Made by a program: the position numbers and the translations under genes. A stretch of 64,000 bases of DNA, from the NCBI GenBank assembly GCA_021397835.1, contig JAJFZO010000256.1, forward strand, positions 3,022,501 through 3,086,500, written 5' to 3'. The stretch is from Moringa oleifera. Its lineage: Eukaryota; Streptophyta; Magnoliopsida; Brassicales; Moringaceae. The notes below the pieces were generated by a model. The model worked only from the letters and a program-made list of their open reading frames with translations, was not told where the DNA came from and ran no database searches. Of this stretch, positions 54,562 to 64,000 are shown piece after piece. The first letter of the stretch is position 1, and every line of letters begins with the position of its first letter.

Positions 54562-56119
54562 TCAATACCCATTTTTAATAATGAATAAATTGAAAATTAC
54601 ATTCTTAGTCGGGCACTTTTAAGATTGATGTGAGTTGTATTAGAAATGTATTTAACCCTAATGGTTCTGGTAACGGAAAATGACATAATAGTAATCGAGG
54701 CGTAACTTATTGAAGATTATAAAGAAGATATAAAGAGCTTTTCGAGATAATGAAAAGAATTCTCTAGCAATTCTTTAAAAAAGTGACAACAAATTTTTAA
54801 GTAATTATATAAATTCGTTCGGCTCTTCTAGAGACAAAGAAACATGCCAAAAAGGTCTTATAAAGTACTTAGTAATTTGCTAAGATAGTTATTTACACTT
54901 TCATAATCTTATCATTACTTTATGGTGGCATTTAAAATAATATTATTTTTTAAATAAATATTTTAATATTTTTTAAAATTTTAAATAAAAATTATTTAAA
55001 ATTTAAAAATATATTTTACATATCGAATCAAATATTTATATTGAAAAATAATAAATTAAATCATCATCAATCAATTTAGTTTAAATTAAACTTGAATTAA
55101 AATTATTATAAGATATTACAAATAATTTTAATGTTAAAATGCTTAAAAATGATTTAAATAATTTTTTATTTTTTATTTCAAATCTATCTTTTAATTTTAA
55201 ATAATTTTAAATAAAAAATTAATTTTTAAAATTTTTTTAAAAAATTTGAACCTTGTAATTTTTGAAAATATTTTTTATAGTAAAAAATGATTCAATATTT
55301 GTTTAAATTTGTAAAAAAAAATCAATTTAAAACTTGTCAAATACCATCCTCAATTTAAATATTTATGATGAGTTTATTTTGGTTCAAGCGAATCAAACAT
55401 TTGTTATTTTTTGAATATCAAATTTTAATTTGACATATGAAGTAAAGTTTAAAATTTTAAATAACATTTATTTAAATTTAATTATATAAAAACCTAGCAT
55501 TTTGTAATTTATCTCAATATTACCTTATTAGATTACATTTAATTAATAAGAATAGTCAATATACTTATTTTTTTTATAACCTATAAGAGACGGTTTGGAT
55601 CCACTGAAGCATTATACCCTCACTATTAAAATTTAATTTTTCCGAATTCTTAAGAAAAAGAAAAAGAAAATCTAGAACATGGAAGACAAATATGGATATA
55701 GGTGTACAGTGCATAATGAGGCTTTTTTTTTCCTAAAAAAATAAAATATAAAAAATCTTATTATCCTCATATTAATTATGCATGTACCAAACAAAAAATA
55801 TAAAATTTCAAAAATAAACTTTTTATTCTATCTGGGTCTTAATCATCCGTGCACCGAACATAGGATGAGATAAGATATATCATCCGGTAATATTCCCACT
55901 TTTTATCTCTTTTCATCTTTTTATAATAATGGAAGATTTTCTTATATTTTAAAATGGATTTAATTTTGTTTACATTTTAGAAAATTTAAAAATAAAATTT
56001 TAAATTTTAAAAAAGTTTTTAATATTTTAATTTTTTTCAAAAATTGATATGAAATATTTTATCAGTAATAGGAAGTGCATTATATTAAGTTCTTTATTTT
56101 ATTTTGAATTGAAATCCAA

Positions 56120-57683
56120 TTACTGAAAAAGAAAAAGGATGATCCTATCATGTCAATGGACGGTTCAGATCTACGAACTTTCGTGTTCGTCACCGCAGAG
56201 AATATTTGCCTTGGTAGCGTACCCAGCCAGCACGCAACCATTTCCGGCCAATAAAAACCAAAGATGGACCATCTCCATCCACTTCCTTGTCGGAAAGTGA
56301 GAATCAACGGTCTAAATTAATCCATTTGCCTTGATTTAATTGGGTAGACGTCACATCACACTTTCAGCTCATACCCTATTGGTCCACGTTGCGCGATCTC
56401 CGTCGCTTAGCAGTCTCTCACATCAAATTACAAAAAACCTTATCGAATTAAAAAATTAAGTAAATCTGCAAAAGAGGGAAAGGCTCCTTAAATGGCGACT
56501 CGTGTCGAGGCGGCAATAGACACTTGTCGCCTCTAGGCAGCGAAGGCTTTCAGAAACTACACACTCTCTCCCTCTCTCTGCAGTCGCTCGTTTTTCCACA
56601 CCAAAAAATATTTTTCCATTTTTAAAATTAAGGTAAAAGAGCCACTCTCTTTCCTTTCTCTCTCTCTTGTCTCTCTTGTTAGTTTGTACTGTACTGTTTA
56701 TTTTCCCATTTATGGTGTTTTTTATGCATTTTTCTTTTTTTTTGTCTTGTTGCAGATAACTAGATAATTAGTTAGCAAATTTAGTAAATTCTTTTTCCTT
56801 TTCTTTTTCCCCTGGAATTTGGGTTTGTTTGTCTAGTAATAATATTTTGGTATTGCGATTGAGTGAGAGATTTTGAACCGTAAATGGTTGCTGGACTGAT
56901 TATTTTCTAATTTTTTTTTCTGGGTGTGGGGTTTAAAGGATGAAAGTAGAAAGGGGTTTAGGTATTTTTTTATTGTTTAAATTTCTGCTGGTGTTATGGG
57001 CTTCTGATAAAGTTTATGATGCGGGATAATGGGTTTGTTATTTTGGTAAAATTTATGGGTTCAATTTCTGAGGTGTCTCTTTGATGTTTGAGCTGGTGTC
57101 TTGATTTCTGGAGTTCTTCGTTATTTTCTCAAACATGGATGTTGAAACTTGAAGTTTGATATCTACTCTTTTTATACCTTGGTGATCTTTATTCAATTTT
57201 GGATCCAAAACTGAGGAAGCTGTATATATATAGAGCAAATCGAACTTCTAGATTCTGTCTGATCTGCACAGATAGGATGGTTTTGTGAGCACTTAAGTTT
57301 GTTTCTTGGTGTTGTCACATGAAAGTTCTGATCTTCATTGGTTCCGAGTTTCTTTAAGCTGTAACTGTCTCGTCTGGGTTTTCCTTAGTGGTATCTGTTT
57401 TTAGAGTCAGGTGGGTTTTGGTAGTTATGATGTTCAAAAGATTTATTCTACTTAAATATATATCACTCTTTGAATATGGGTGGTACATGTCTGTCCATAA
57501 TTGGTATTGAGTGGAGAGTGTTTTTGTGTTATTCACTCAGCTGTCTTTTTGGGGAACTTAGATCTGAAGTTCAAGGGAGGAAGCTATATTGGGAGAGATA
57601 TGTTGATATGATTTACTTCATTTGCATGGAAGTATAAAGTACTTTGATTTAGGACTACTGTTGCTACTACTTCGAGACAAGAA
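56120..57683 (+). promoter_or_regulatory. ABF promoter, leader and probable 5' UTR intron
   Basis: 56120-56430 is GC-richer than the preceding block and contains GACGTCACA and CCACGTTG, which are ACGT-core sites. CT-rich leader sequence appears at about 56560-56690. The sequence after AAGGTAAAAG near 56632 is T-rich up to the start codon, so a long 5' UTR intron is likely, with several possible acceptors (for example TTGTTGCAG at about 56748-56756). The ATG at 57684 sits in AAGAAATGGCA, a good plant context. Exact leader borders cannot be fixed from sequence alone. Confidence 0.5.
56494..56531. repeat. short inverted repeat in the ABF leader/promoter
   Basis: GGCGACTCGTGTC and its partner GACACTTGTCGCC are reverse complements with two mismatches over 13 bases, separated by 12 bases. 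It is GC-rich and could form a stable stem in DNA or RNA. Confidence 0.6.
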
Positions 57684-60600
57684 ATGGCATCTCAAATGAA
57701 TTTCAAGAACTTTGGTGATGCCCCAACTGGGGAAGGCAGTGGCCTGAAGCCAACAGGGACTTATCCCTTGGCTAGGCAGTCTTCAGTATACTCGCTTACA
57801 TTTGATGAGTTCCAAAACACCTTGAGTGGGCTTGGGAAGGACTTTGGATCCATGAACATGGATGAGCTCTTGAAAAATATATGGTCTGCTGAGGAGACTC
57901 AAACTATGAGCTCTTCAGCTGGAGGGGGAGAAGGAAGTGTCCCTGTTGGAAATTTGCAGAGGCAAGGATCATTGACTTTGCCTCGGACACTGAGCCAAAA
58001 GACTGTTGATGAAGTGTGGAGAGACTTGATAAAGGAAAGCGGTGGTAGTGTTGGTTCGCAAGATGGGAGTGGCGGTGGTGGAGCTGGATCAAAATTACCG
58101 CAGAGGCAACAAACTCTGGGAGAGATGACTTTGGAAGAGTTCTTGGTGAGAGCAGGAGTAGTCAGAGAAGATGCTCAACAATTTGGAAGGACAAACAATA
58201 GTGGGTTCTATGGTAATACTAATGCTGGTTTGATTCTGCAGTTTCAACAACCAACCCAAAACAACGGGTTATTGGGTAACACTACTTCAGTTGCAAATCA
58301 GCCTTCTAGTTTAGCACTAAATGTAGGTGGAATCAGGTCATCTCAGCAACAAGCACAGCATCAGCAGCAGCAGCACGTGCATCATCATCATCAGCAGCAA
58401 CAGCACCACCTGCAACAGCATCGTCATCATCTTGATCATCATCATCATCAGCAGCAGCAGCAGCATCAGCATCAGCATCAGCATCAACAGCATCAGCATC
58501 AGCAGCAGCAGCAGCAGCCACTCTTCCCCAAGCAAGCAACTGTGGCATTTGCCTCTCCTATGCGTTTGGTGAATAATGGTCAGCTTACTAGCCCTGGAGC
58601 AAGGAGTTCCATTATCGGGATTGGAGATACATCTATAAACAACAATTTAATACAGGGTGGAGGGTTGCAGAGTGGAGGAATAGGTATTGTTGGTCTAGGA
58701 ACTGGTGGCGTTACAGTCGCATCTCCTGGGAACCAAATATCTCCAGATGTTATTTCGAAGGGTAGTGCAGATACCTCTTCACTGTCTCCAGTTCCTTACA
58801 TGTTTAGCCGGGGACGGAAATGCAATGCCGCTTTGGAGAAAGTTGTTGAGAGAAGGCAAAGAAGAATGATTAAAAACAGAGAGTCAGCTGCAAGATCACG
58901 GGCCCGCAAACAGGTCAGTGTGAGCCACATTTTCTGCTGTTAAATGTTATTTTATTTATGCTTTTCATTGATTTCATAATTGACCCTTTTAAGATGTAAT
59001 TAAGCTCATTCATTTAGATGCATTTCGTGAAATTAATGCTCCCTCCTTTGTTTTTATTATTTTTTCCCTTTAATTGCTTTTCTGGAAGAGGATGACAAGT
59101 TGGGTTGATGGTTACATTTTGTCTCATGGAGAATTTAAAAGAATAAGACTTAGAGATGAGGGAGACACTCTATCAGGGAAATCAGGAATTGAGAATCTAT
59201 GTAAAAGTCAGTCGATCAATATAGCATGTAAATGCTGAGGCAGGACAGTTTGCAACAGGATGATTGTTATGTGTAATGCTGAGGTGGGAACGAGTTATTG
59301 TCCTACTTAATAGCATTCTGAAACTTATTTTAAATGGGAAAATTGTACTTACTTCCTTATGAAACTTGCACTTATCTTTCCATATTTTGGAAAAGTCACT
59401 TACTTCCTCTTCCTATATTTCATTAAATGAAATCAATTAAACTACTATTAAACATGTAAGACAACAGCATTGCCCATATGATTTTCTTGCCCCCCCCCCC
59501 CCCAAAAAAAAATGTTAGATAAAAATATTAGATGAGTTTAAGATTACCTGTTTCAATTGTTTATTAAAAGATATACTATAAATAATTAATTTAATATTTT
59601 TTAGCAGAGGTATAACTTTGGATCAAATTAATAACTATTGACAACAACATCAAGGCCAGCAGAATTTGCCCCATCATTGTTTGATGAGTCCTGCTTGTTC
59701 TGAACTTTGTGTCTTTCATGAATATGACCAAACCTTGTCGTTAACTTCTGCTTGTTTTTCCTGGAGGCTACAATGATGGCAGCATTCTGAGGGACCCAAA
59801 AGAATATGGTGAGAATAGTAGAGTAAAGAGAAACCTTGAAACTGGCTTGTGAAAACTCATCTAATTGGGGATTTGTTATCCAGACAGCCCCACTGTCCTT
59901 AAAAGTACTCTGCGAAATAACTGTGGGATTACTGGTTCACTCTTTGAGAATCAATTTGGGTCTGGTTATCTTGAATGTCATGTAGAGATCAAGTACAAAA
60001 AAAAAAAAAACATGAACTGTTTCATCTTGGTTAGATGTATTTTTTTTTTATCTGCATGTCCTGTTTAGGTATTTAAATGTCAAATCATGAAGATTTTAGA
60101 AATTTTGTTGAGCTTTTTGTCCTATCTGTTTATTGAAGGACAGTCTTCGAACAGATAGATTAGTATATTACTTTCCTATTTGGTTTGTGGCAGGCTTATA
60201 CCATGGAACTGGAAGCAGAAGTTGCTAAACTGAAAGAAGTGAATCAAGAATTGCAAAGAAAACAGGTATTTTTTTTTTCAGCAAGTTAAGATCTTTGTCA
60301 TTTATTTTGAAATTTTGAGTTATGGCAGCACCTAAATTGAAACTTTGATTCCTGCAGGCTGAGATTATGGAGTTGCAAAAAGATCAGGTAGATGTTCCTC
60401 TTCTTATACAGTTGCCTTACCTTTTAGCTTGATTCAGTGAATTAAAAGAAATTTAAACAGGTCTTTCAGTATCAAAGATTCAAATAAATATGCTTCCTGA
60501 TTTCATAAAATCAATGCAGTTCGTTCATGCTCAATGAAAAGCCACTCCGTTGGATTATGATTTCGTATATTTTCATGATTTCCATAAAACAATACTAAGC

Positions 60601-60990
60601 TGTATCAAGGAGTATAATTGATCTGATTCTCGTGAACATAGGAGTTTCTGCTGCAGTCATTGGACTTAAAAGATTAGATTGCAAGATTCTTCTTTGTGTC
60701 TGTATGCGTCTTTGCTCTTAATCTGAAATACAAAAATTGTTCTATTAACATCCTTTTGTTAGTATAGAACCAGCATTCTTCTTCAGCAAACTTACCAGTA
60801 AAGCAAGAGTTAAATGTGTTTCTCTATAGTTGTCCTGTAAATTGTAGACCTCTATCTAACTTGAGCAGTAACAGTTGCTGATTCTTTTCTGATTCATTGA
60901 TCTTGGACTTGCCAGCTCTTGGAGAAGATCACTCGACCATGGGGAAGTAAAAGGCAGTGCTTGAGGAGGACACTGACAGGCCCCTGGTAG
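57684..60990 (+). CDS. ABF: ABF3/ABF4-type ABA-responsive bZIP transcription factor
   Basis: Four coding exons: 57684-58913, 60194-60265, 60358-60387 and 60916-60990, all phase 0, giving 468 aa. ABF/AREB proteins bind ABRE sites in the nucleus and drive drought and salt responses after SnRK2 phosphorylation. Conserved block C1 starts at RQSS (31-34) and runs to about 71, C2 is LQRQGSLTLPRTLSQKTVD (about 92-110), and C3 is RQQTLGEMTLEEF (about 141-153). All carry RxxS/T-type phosphosites. The basic region NRESAARSRARKQ ends at 410, exactly at the first exon border. Leucines 416, 423 and 430 and Ile437 form the zipper. The C4 tail RQCLRRTLTGPW, with PWGSK before it, favours the ABF3/ABF4 branch over ABF2. 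Residues 221-277 are almost entirely His and Gln. It is the only plus-strand gene identified and its 3' end faces the DJ-1 gene. Confidence 0.96.
58344..58514 (+). repeat. CAN trinucleotide tract coding for His/Gln
   Basis: Fifty-seven codons made almost wholly of CAG, CAA, CAT and CAC encode a His/Gln-rich stretch (residues 221-277 of the ABF protein). Only a few Ala, Val, Leu, Arg and Asp codons interrupt it. The mixed codons show it is not a single pure CAG expansion. Poly-Q tracts occur in many plant activators; the high His share is less usual. Confidence 0.95.
58914..60193 (+). other. ABF intron 1
   Basis: A 1280-nt intron splitting the basic region from the leucine zipper. It contains a C-run followed by an A-run at 59490-59512. 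A read-through frame after 58913 would end within a few codons (stop at 58941-58943), so retaining the intron would yield a protein without a zipper. Confidence 0.85.
59490..59512. repeat. poly-C/poly-A homopolymer junction
   Basis: About 14 C followed by about 9 A inside ABF intron 1. It may vary in length and be prone to sequencing error. Confidence 0.85.
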
Positions 60991-61857
60991 GTGGTAGAGT
61001 TAAAGACCGGTGACCACCAAAAACTGCTCAACAGCAAGAAAGGTTGGTCATTTGTACACTGCAACAACATTGCTGCGCGCAAGTGATATGTGTTTCTGAA
61101 CTACAAATGGTTGGTAGTTGTACGTATAGGAGCAACCATTGCTGAGTTGTAAATTATGAACTGACATTAGTCTAATACTGGTAGATCAAATTTTCGCTTT
61201 TTGTGTGATCTCTGTTTTCCATTGATAAAATGGAGCTAGTAGGATAGTGGTGCAAGGGAGATATGCTCCATTACGTTTTCACTGTCTTGCCTGAAAACTT
61301 GTTGGTTTCTGACCTTCATGAGAACTGGGTTTCATTTGTGACATTTTGGATATGCTTTTTCTCTAACTAATAAGCTTAGGTAATGTGTTCCAGTCTTTTC
61401 TTGAAGTTGATTGGATTTGAGGACTCTATGAAGTCTTAGTAAAGTCTGATTAGACCGATGATTTTATAATTTCATTTTACTTGTAAGTTATCTTCTTGTT
61501 CTTTTATTAAATTTTCATGATTTGGGGCACAACATGATTGAGTAATGAAGTAGGACAGCAGGTTCATAAATGTTAAATTGAGTGTTTACAGAAGTTTCTT
61601 GCATGATAAAGAAATGTTCAGAAAGACAAAAGAAGTGGCCTGCAGTCTGCAAATTGTAGCCATTGGAACTGAGATCATTACCATAACGGAAAGCGAGGCT
61701 TGATAAAAACATGAAAGTAAGGCAAGATTGCTCTTAGACCAGTCTACATCAGGCTGCAGAAACCAAAAAGAAGGGGAAAAAAAAAAATACACGAGCAACC
61801 TGAATCTGTGGCTAAGTTTGCTTGTTTCAAGAGAAACATGTGTCTCCCTATCAGAAA

Positions 61858-62079
61858 ATGGCTTCAGCCAATGACACTGCAGTTTGCTCTAGCCTTGCAG
61901 ATCAGAACGGCAGACCTTCCTATGTTTCTGGTACTAGGGACTCAGATACATATTCTGGGATTCCCATTTTGCTTGTGGAAGAAGAGTTTCTTCTTTCTCT
62001 ATCTGATATCAGTTTGAGGAAGCATCTTGATCTTTATGGGTCAGGACATCTGAAATTTTTTTCTTATAATCTACTTTGA
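61858..62079 (+). CDS. small unidentified ORF between ABF and DJ-1C
   Basis: A 73-codon frame starts at an ATG in AAAATGGCT, a near-ideal plant start context. It begins MASANDTAVCSSLADQNGRP and contains SGIPILLVEEEFLLSLSDIS. Amino acid use looks like real coding sequence rather than random AT-rich frames. I recognise no family. It lies 870 bp after the ABF stop codon and ends 12 bp before the DJ-1C stop codon on the other strand. It could be a small protein gene, a fragment of a lost gene, or chance sequence within the ABF or DJ-1C 3' regions. Confidence 0.35.
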   Translation: MASANDTAVCSSLADQNGRPSYVSGTRDSDTYSGIPILLVEEEFLLSLSDISLRKHLDLYGSGHLKFFSYNLL

Positions 62080-62090
62080 TCCATCAATAT

Positions 62091-63153
62091 CTAACTCCTT
62101 GAGTACTCGAAAACAAGTCCTTCAGCAACACTTCTGGCCCTTGCATGGCCAAATAGCTTACTAACAATTGCCAAGGCAAAATCTGCCACTGTCGCCGGTC
62201 CTTTGCTCGTGATCAGCTTTCCATCAATTACGACTTTGGCTCCATCTACTGCTTCAGTGGTGAGCTCCTCCATGAGAGAAACTTGGACAGCTGTTCTCTT
62301 TTCCTGCATTTGTTAGTGGAAATTCAAACATTTATACATGATACCATAAGCAGGAAATCATCAAATATCAATTCACCTTCAGAAAACCATGTCTATGCAG
62401 GACAAGTGATGAAGCCCCAACTGCTCCAAATATCCTTCCAGCTTGATCTTGTTCTTTGAGCAGTTTCTTCAGAATCTTAGATTTTTGTAAGCGATCTGCT
62501 CCTGCAGTTCCTCCCTGGAGGTTTCAATGAACAGAAGTCTTCAAGGATATGGATTGGAACAGAAAATATAATTTTAAAAGAACATCTTCCAGTGGTTTAA
62601 CTATGTGAGCGAGCGCTACATGCTCTTTAACACTTAAAAAGGAGTGAAAAAAAATCAGCTTCCATGTCAAACAATAACAGCAGAGATAGAAAAAATCTGG
62701 TAGCAAGTATGCATATATTAACAAGGCAAAAGCTTCTTGCTGCGTTCACCAATGTAATCAGAATATTTATGAGACTTTAAAGTTTCATTTGGGTTTGGGG
62801 AAGCGGGCATGAGAAGATTCTGCTTCTATATCAATCAGTCAACAAATTGAGGGAGGATGAACCACTCTTGTTAGAGATACCCAGATTCTGGTATTATAAA
62901 GAATGCACGAAAAGCTGCTTGTATTATTGAAATGGCATTTAATTTGTCTCACCGGAAGAATGATTAGATCGTATATTGTCTCAACAGCATCACCAATCAA
63001 CTTGTCAGCAACAATTTTGATGCCTTGAGATGCTGAAATTCGTGCAGATCTTTCCACTGAAGCAACAGTGACGTTCACCTTTGCTCGCTGCAGAATATCT
63101 ATCATAGTAACTACTTCAATCTCCTCTGAACCATTTGCAACTGGAAGAAGAAC
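62091..63153 (-). CDS. DJ1C: DJ-1/PfpI family protein, C-terminal domain (DJ-1C type), partial
   Basis: Three minus-strand exons are clear: 63153-62953, 62514-62377 and 62303-62091 (stop), all phase 0, giving the last 183 aa. Plant DJ-1 proteins have two tandem DJ-1/PfpI domains; this is the second. [15 protein letters not shown] opens the domain with the conserved Glu, [14 protein letters not shown] follows across an exon junction, and [17 protein letters not shown] is the C-terminal signature. The nucleophile-elbow position, normally AxCAS, reads FGAVGASS here, so the catalytic Cys is replaced by Gly in this domain. The first domain and the transit peptide would lie beyond 64000. Position next to ABF3 matches At4g34020 (DJ1C, a chloroplast protein needed for chloroplast development). 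A likely donor for the preceding exon is at about 63731 (DDPQ, then GTAAGT), but that exon's other border is unsure. Confidence 0.88.
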
Positions 63154-64000
63154 CTGGCATGACATTTCAATCATGGAACATTGTCTCAGGTTTTCATAAA
63201 ACTGGTTAATAAAGTAAAACAAATTACAGTAGAAACTGTGGCAGTGCAACAAAAACAAGGAAAGATATATAATGAAGAAACTGTACGGGCATGCAAATCA
63301 GCAGAGAACAGAACAAACTCAATTATTGCATATAGATAAACAGAAACAGGAAAATTTTCAAATTTAGGAAACTACAGTGACATATAGGTTTCCTCACCCA
63401 TAAAATCTTCTCAGGAAATGAACTACAAGAATAAATATATTTATGATCAGAAGAAGGGCAGGAAGCTGATGTCAAAAGCCTCTATGACATTATGGCCAAT
63501 GCAGTTAGACCACAACAACAATCACATATGATAATAAGTGCAGTAACAAGAAAAAGATCAGAACAATCATTTGGCTTAGCTTAAACGTCTTGGAGGAACC
63601 AGAAACATAGGTAGCCTGACATGCGATGAAATGGGCAATAATTCGTTTGGAAAAGGAATTAGTATCTTCTTCCTTAAAAGGCTAGGACAATAAGAAGTTA
63701 TTTGTTTTGTTTCCATTCACAGAAACTTACCTGTGGGTCATCATTTCTCAAAGAAACAAGGAAAAGAAGTGACTAGCATTCTTTGAGGACCCATAATTAT
63801 ATACATGACTAAGTACTTATCATTCTCTATCATCAAATGACTTGTTCATCAAAGGTTCTCACAGTATACCAAGTGCCAATGTGTCTCATGGCGTTGACAA
63901 AACCAGGAAGGAGGTACATTTTGACTATATTTTCTTATTTACTCCGTTACATATCTAGCACTCTCTCTGAGAGAACCAATAAGCTGATAATTGTAATCAC
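63154..64000 (-). other. upstream intron or exon region of the DJ-1C gene
   Basis: Expected to hold an intron and perhaps one short exon of the DJ-1C gene. On the minus strand, SLRNDDPQ followed by GTAAGT at about 63731 would splice in frame to VLLPVANG. Its 5' border may be the CTAG at about 63774. The remainder up to the window edge shows no clear coding exon. Confidence 0.35.

Larger units (their letters stand above)
51523..56080. other. intergenic block between the PPR and ABF genes
   Basis: 51520-51830 is ordinary-composition promoter DNA of the PPR gene. A GC-richer island at about 51960-52270 contains the palindromic G-box CCACGTGG (52181-52188), CGGGCCCACC and a short minus-strand frame without a known motif. 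52290-56080 is AT-rich with several repeat copies and a GA microsatellite at 54539-54561. No gene is supported. Confidence 0.55.

Noticed and set aside
58333..58548. Minus-strand Ala/Asp-rich and Leu/Met-rich open frames
   Set aside because: They are antisense readings of the CAN repeat in the ABF coding exon; low-complexity frames stay open without being genes.

Overview
The window is nuclear DNA of a flowering plant, most likely a woody core eudicot (rosid-like). Genes are split by GT-AG introns, 5' leaders carry CT/GA tracts, and moderately GC genes sit between long, extremely AT-rich intergenic blocks. Seven protein-coding genes were rebuilt exon by exon with consistent splice phases. An eighth runs off the right edge. 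All are on the minus strand except the bZIP gene.

Layout, left to right. 1-3860: unassigned flank with one possible exon and a four-copy ~125-bp tandem repeat. 4350-6535 (-): ABA 8'-hydroxylase, CYP707A family, 8 exons, 478 aa. 6670-21840: a gene-poor, AT-rich block with a few higher-GC islands. 22028-24708 (-): plastid ferredoxin-nitrite reductase, 4 exons, 584 aa, with a nitrate-responsive-element-like site upstream. 27958-32782 (-): Golgi core alpha-1,3-fucosyltransferase (FUT11/FucTA type), 7 exons, 516 aa. 34459-38839 (-): COR27/COR28-type cold- and clock-regulated protein, 5 exons, 297 aa, with evening-element and G-box motifs upstream. 45309-45862 (-): DUF1685 protein, 2 exons, 149 aa. 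48111-51376 (-): DYW-type pentatricopeptide repeat protein resembling EMB2758, 820 aa, whose start codon seems to lie in an 8-nt coding piece of exon 1. 57684-60990 (+): ABF3/ABF4-type bZIP factor, 4 coding exons, 468 aa, with a long His/Gln tract. 62091 to past 63153 (-): C-terminal part of a DJ-1/PfpI protein (DJ-1C type).

From memory of Arabidopsis gene order, CYP707A4-FUT11-ABF4 are consecutive (At3g19270-290), and COR28-DUF1685-EMB2758-ABF3-DJ1C are nearly consecutive (At4g33980-34020). This window holds the union of both sets in one segment, so it looks like the unfractionated ancestral block that became two complementary Arabidopsis segments. It places an enzyme that destroys ABA about 50 kb from a factor that executes ABA responses, with a cold/clock regulator between them.

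The intergenic space contains many degenerate copies, in both orientations, of what looks like one AT-rich repeat family, plus a ~240-bp nested foldback at 41671-41911. I found no exotic new system, CRISPR array, recognisable tRNA or rRNA gene, or intact autonomous transposon.
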